From: Iodobacter ciconiae
Lineage (GTDB): Bacteria; Pseudomonadota; Gammaproteobacteria; Burkholderiales; Chitinibacteraceae
Assembly (NCBI RefSeq): GCF_003952345.1
Contig: NZ_CP034433.1
Coordinates: 1,178,001 to 1,242,000 of the forward strand
Direction: 5' to 3'
Length of the DNA: 64,000 nt
Of the stretch, positions 61,667 to 64,000 are shown piece by piece. Below the pieces are notes generated by a model, which was not told where the DNA came from, ran no database searches, and worked only from the letters and a program-made list of their open reading frames with translations. A program made the translations under genes and the position numbers. Every line of letters starts with the position of its first letter. The first letter of the stretch is position 1.

Positions 61667-61690
61667 CGTGGGCACAAAAGCGTGCCCACG
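61667..61690. terminator. Hairpin after pflA
   Basis: Perfect 9-bp stem CGTGGGCAC/GTGCCCACG with a 6-nt loop, 15 bp after the pflA stop; no strong T-run. Confidence 0.55.
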
Positions 61691-61705
61691 TTGCGTTCTA
61701 ATTGA

Positions 61706-62491
61706 CTAACAGGTAAACAAACCACGCTGGCGAAACAGATCTCGCACTTGCTCGACCAGTTCCATGCTCGGGCTCGGGGTGTCGGTTAGTTCATATTTCA
61801 TTCCCAGCTCGGCCCATTTGCTTTCGCCCATTTTATGAAAGGGCAGCACTTCAACGCGTTCGATATTTTTCATAGGCTTTAGGTAGTCAGCCAGTTTTTC
61901 TACATCACTAAAATCATCGCTGATGCCGGGAATCAGCACATAGCGGACCCAGACAGGTTTCCCCATCTTTTGCAGGCGCTCGGCAAAGTCCAGCGTAGGC
62001 TGAAGAGGTTTACCGGTAAGGGCTTCGTATTTAACCGGATCACTTTGTTTGATATCCAGTAGCACTAAATCCACATTGTCAAACCACGTGTCATCAAGGT
62101 GAGATGCCAAAAATCCCTGGGTATCAAGCGCGGTGTGCAGCTTGAGGTCTTGCTTGGCGCGGCGGAAAATCTCGCCCACAAAGTGCGCTTGCATTAAAGG
62201 CTCGCCACCGGAGATCGTCAACCCGCCAGCAATACGTAAAAAGCTGGCGTATTTGCTAAGCTCGGTCATGACCGCATCAACGGTGTAGCTTTTGCCATTA
62301 TGCAGCTTCCAGGTGTCCGGGTTATGGCAGTACAGACAGCGGAACTGGCAGCCGCTGACAAAAAGGGCGAAGCGCATACCAGGGCCATCGACGGCCGCAC
62401 CTGTTTCAATCGAATGTACAAAGCCCTGCTGCTGGTGTTTGGCATCAAAAGAGATAGGGATGATTTCCCCTAGTGGCTTAATGGGTTTCAT
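61706..62491 (-). CDS. pflA: Pyruvate formate-lyase activating enzyme
   Basis: Radical SAM enzyme that makes the glycyl radical on PflB. 261 aa. CQFRCLYCHNPDTW carries the CxxxCxxC cluster; GGLTISGGEPLMQAHF and DIKQSDPVKYEALTG follow. Downstream of pflB and the small glycyl-radical gene on the same strand. Confidence 0.96.
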   Translation of the reverse strand: MKPIKPLGEIIPISFDAKHQQQGFVHSIETGAAVDGPGMRFALFVSGCQFRCLYCHNPDTWKLHNGKSYTVDAVMTELSKYASFLRIAGGLTISGGEPLMQAHFVGEIFRRAKQDLKLHTALDTQGFLASHLDDTWFDNVDLVLLDIKQSDPVKYEALTGKPLQPTLDFAERLQKMGKPVWVRYVLIPGISDDFSDVEKLADYLKPMKNIERVEVLPFHKMGESKWAELGMKYELTDTPSPSMELVEQVRDLFRQRGLFTC

Positions 62492-62676
62492 GTTTTTTCC
62501 AGTGATTATTGTTTTCTGTAACGGCTCGAGTTAAGCGAAAAAGCCTAAATCTTGAATTACAGAATAAAGCGGGGCAAACCATTGATTTTTTGTGTGGGCT
62601 CTGTGGTTAAAGATTTAGCACTTTATCTATTAAACCTGCAGTGTTTTTTTACTGAAGCGACTATTTTTTTATGTTA

Positions 62677-62712
62677 AAACGGATCACTAAGCCTGTGCTT
62701 AATGATCCGTTT
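62677..62712. terminator. Terminator between the mini glycyl-radical gene and pflA
   Basis: A hairpin of about 16 pairs (AAACGGATCACTAAGC with GCTTAATGATCCGTTT, one mismatch) and a CTGT loop. pflA is therefore at least partly independent. Confidence 0.75.
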
Positions 62713-62745
62713 CGGGTAAATCTTATATTGCAGTGATTTGCAATA

Positions 62746-62931
62746 TTACGTCTTTGCGTGGAATGTGCGGCTGATGACGTCCATTTGTTGCTCACGGGTG
62801 AGCTTGATGAAGTTCACTGCATAGCCAGAAACACGCACGGTGAGCTGTGGGTATTTATCCGGGTTTTCCATTGCATCGACCAGGGTATCTCTGTTTAACA
62901 CATTCATATTCAGGTGAAATAGTTGCGCCAT
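62746..62931 (-). CDS. Stand-alone 61-residue glycyl-radical domain (mini GrcA-like)
   Basis: 61 aa with its own AGGAG 7 nt before the ATG. It matches the last 61 residues of the neighbouring PflB at 53 positions (mine by eye) and contains the intact glycyl-radical loop [11 protein letters not shown]. It resembles the C-terminal half of E. coli GrcA/YfiD (127 aa), which replaces the damaged radical domain of oxygen-cut Pfl, but lacks the N-terminal part. It probably arose by duplication of the pflB 3' end and lies between pflB and pflA, so it is expected under the same conditions. Confidence 0.8.
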   Translation of the reverse strand: MAQLFHLNMNVLNRDTLVDAMENPDKYPQLTVRVSGYAVNFIKLTREQQMDVISRTFHAKT

Positions 62932-63026
62932 GTGTTGCTCCTAGGGGTGAATACGGGCTAAGTACATCCTTGAGTCAGGTTGATTTGCCAGCCATTTGGG
63001 CTGGCAAATTTTCTAGGCTGCAAGGC

Positions 63027-64000
63027 TTAGCATTTGCCGTGGAATGTGCGGCTGATCACGTCCATTTGCTGTTCGCGTGTCAGTTTTACAAAGTTCACGG
63101 CATAGCCAGAAACACGCACGGTCAGTTGTGGGTAGTTTTCCGGATTATCCATTGCATCGAGCAGGGTGTCACGGTTTAGAACATTCATATTCAGATGGAA
63201 GAGTTGATCCATGGTTTGATCAATCGCATCTTTATCCAGGCAGGCAGAACACTCTTCGCCGTGTGGTCCGAATAAGCCATCAATTGAAGCTGCCAGGGTT
63301 TTAACGCGGTCTGTATCGTTGTGACCCAGAGCATCAGGGGTCATGGATGCTGTCCATGACACACCATCCAGTGCGGCTTCGTAAGGAATTTTCGATACCG
63401 AGAAGCCTGCTGCGATAAAGCCATTGGTATCACGGCCGTTCATTGGGTTAGCACCTGGTGAGAATGGCGCGCCTGCACGGCGGCCGTCTGGTGTGTTACC
63501 TGTTTTTTTGCCGTAAACCACGTTAGATGTAATGGTCAGTACCGATTGAGTAGGCATTGAGTCGCGGTAGAACACAGGCTGAGCTTTAATCTTGCTCATA
63601 AATGATTCGGTCAGCCACACTGCAATATCATCCACACGGTCATCATTGTTGCCATAAGCCGGGTAATCACCTTCGATCTTGTAATCGACTGCAATACCTT
63701 TTTCATTACGCACAACACTTACCTTTGCATGTTTGATGGCAGAGAGTGAATCTGCAGCCACTGACAAGCCGGCAATACCGCAGGCCATGGTGCGCAGAAT
63801 GTCACGGTCGTGCAGAGCCATTTCAATGCGCTCGTACGAATACTTATCGTGCATATAGTGGATGGAGTTCAGCGCAGTGACGTATGTTTTTGCCAGCCAG
63901 TCCAGCATTACATCGTATTTAGCCATTACTTCATCGTAATCAAGTACATCGCCTTTGATTGGTTCAAAACCATTAGCAACGACCTTGCCGGTTTTTTCAT
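63027..64000 (-). CDS. pflB: Pyruvate formate-lyase, C-terminal part (5' end beyond window)
   Basis: Converts pyruvate and CoA to acetyl-CoA and formate in anaerobic metabolism. The last 324 residues are visible, from [20 protein letters not shown] to the stop. [33 protein letters not shown] and the radical loop [10 protein letters not shown] near the end are diagnostic. The catalytic Cys pair lies outside the window. Works with PflA encoded beside it. Confidence 0.97.
   Translation of the reverse strand, partial: EKTGKVVANGFEPIKGDVLDYDEVMAKYDVMLDWLAKTYVTALNSIHYMHDKYSYERIEMALHDRDILRTMACGIAGLSVAADSLSAIKHAKVSVVRNEKGIAVDYKIEGDYPAYGNNDDRVDDIAVWLTESFMSKIKAQPVFYRDSMPTQSVLTITSNVVYGKKTGNTPDGRRAGAPFSPGANPMNGRDTNGFIAAGFSVSKIPYEAALDGVSWTASMTPDALGHNDTDRVKTLAASIDGLFGPHGEECSACLDKDAIDQTMDQLFHLNMNVLNRDTLLDAMDNPENYPQLTVRVSGYAVNFVKLTREQQMDVISRTFHGKC

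Overview
The window looks like a chromosomal segment of a Gram-negative betaproteobacterium of the order Neisseriales. The best guess is a Chitinibacteraceae member such as Iodobacter; this rests on recognition of the 16S text and of gene neighbourhoods, not on a search. Supporting signs are the surE-pcm-nlpD-rpoS order, leuB followed by an aspartate-semialdehyde-dehydrogenase-like gene, the DUF3460 protein, periplasmic signal peptides and lipoboxes on many products, and outer-membrane functions (LolCD, Tsx-like porin).

Layout. 1-7 kb: end of tilS, an L,D-transpeptidase/TPR pair, upp, a frameshifted uraA, a frameshifted NTF2-like gene and a polyamine-type binding protein. 7-13 kb: glnS, a small exported protein, hemE and priA, with DnaA-box-like sites in front of priA. 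13-17 kb: a polar amino-acid ABC permease and binding protein without an ATPase gene, an HDOD protein and a LivJ/K-type lipoprotein. 17-31 kb: radC, coaBC, dut (C-terminal frameshift), a diguanylate cyclase, two bacterioferritins, hisN, an MCP, a truncated haemoglobin with purT, a Tsx-like porin, leuB and a cysteine-less Asd homologue. 31.6-37.3 kb: a complete rRNA operon without spacer tRNAs, whose 23S gene carries an intervening sequence encoding a small four-helix-bundle protein. 37.5-39 kb: an IS3-family element with a nonsense mutation, next to a truncated second IS. 39-47 kb: small stress or surface genes (YegP-like, DUF2809, two DAS-repeat secreted peptides, sodC), trpE, and a periplasmic catalase with its ankyrin partner. 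47-54 kb: a DMT transporter, surE-pcm-nlpD-rpoS and dapD-dapC. 54-64 kb: msrA, queF, a divergent lexA with two GAAC-N4-GTTC operators, dusC, an MscS-like channel, lolD-lolC, pflA, a 61-residue stand-alone glycyl-radical domain and the 3' part of pflB.

The most noteworthy items are the protein-coding intervening sequence in 23S helix 45, the miniature glycyl-radical protein made from the pflB 3' end, the LexA with a Bacillus-like operator, a fully paired 19-bp hairpin upstream of sodC, and three one-base frameshifts in housekeeping genes that may be real mutations or assembly errors. No tRNA genes, CRISPR arrays or prophage were seen. All calls come from reading the sequence; no database search was run.
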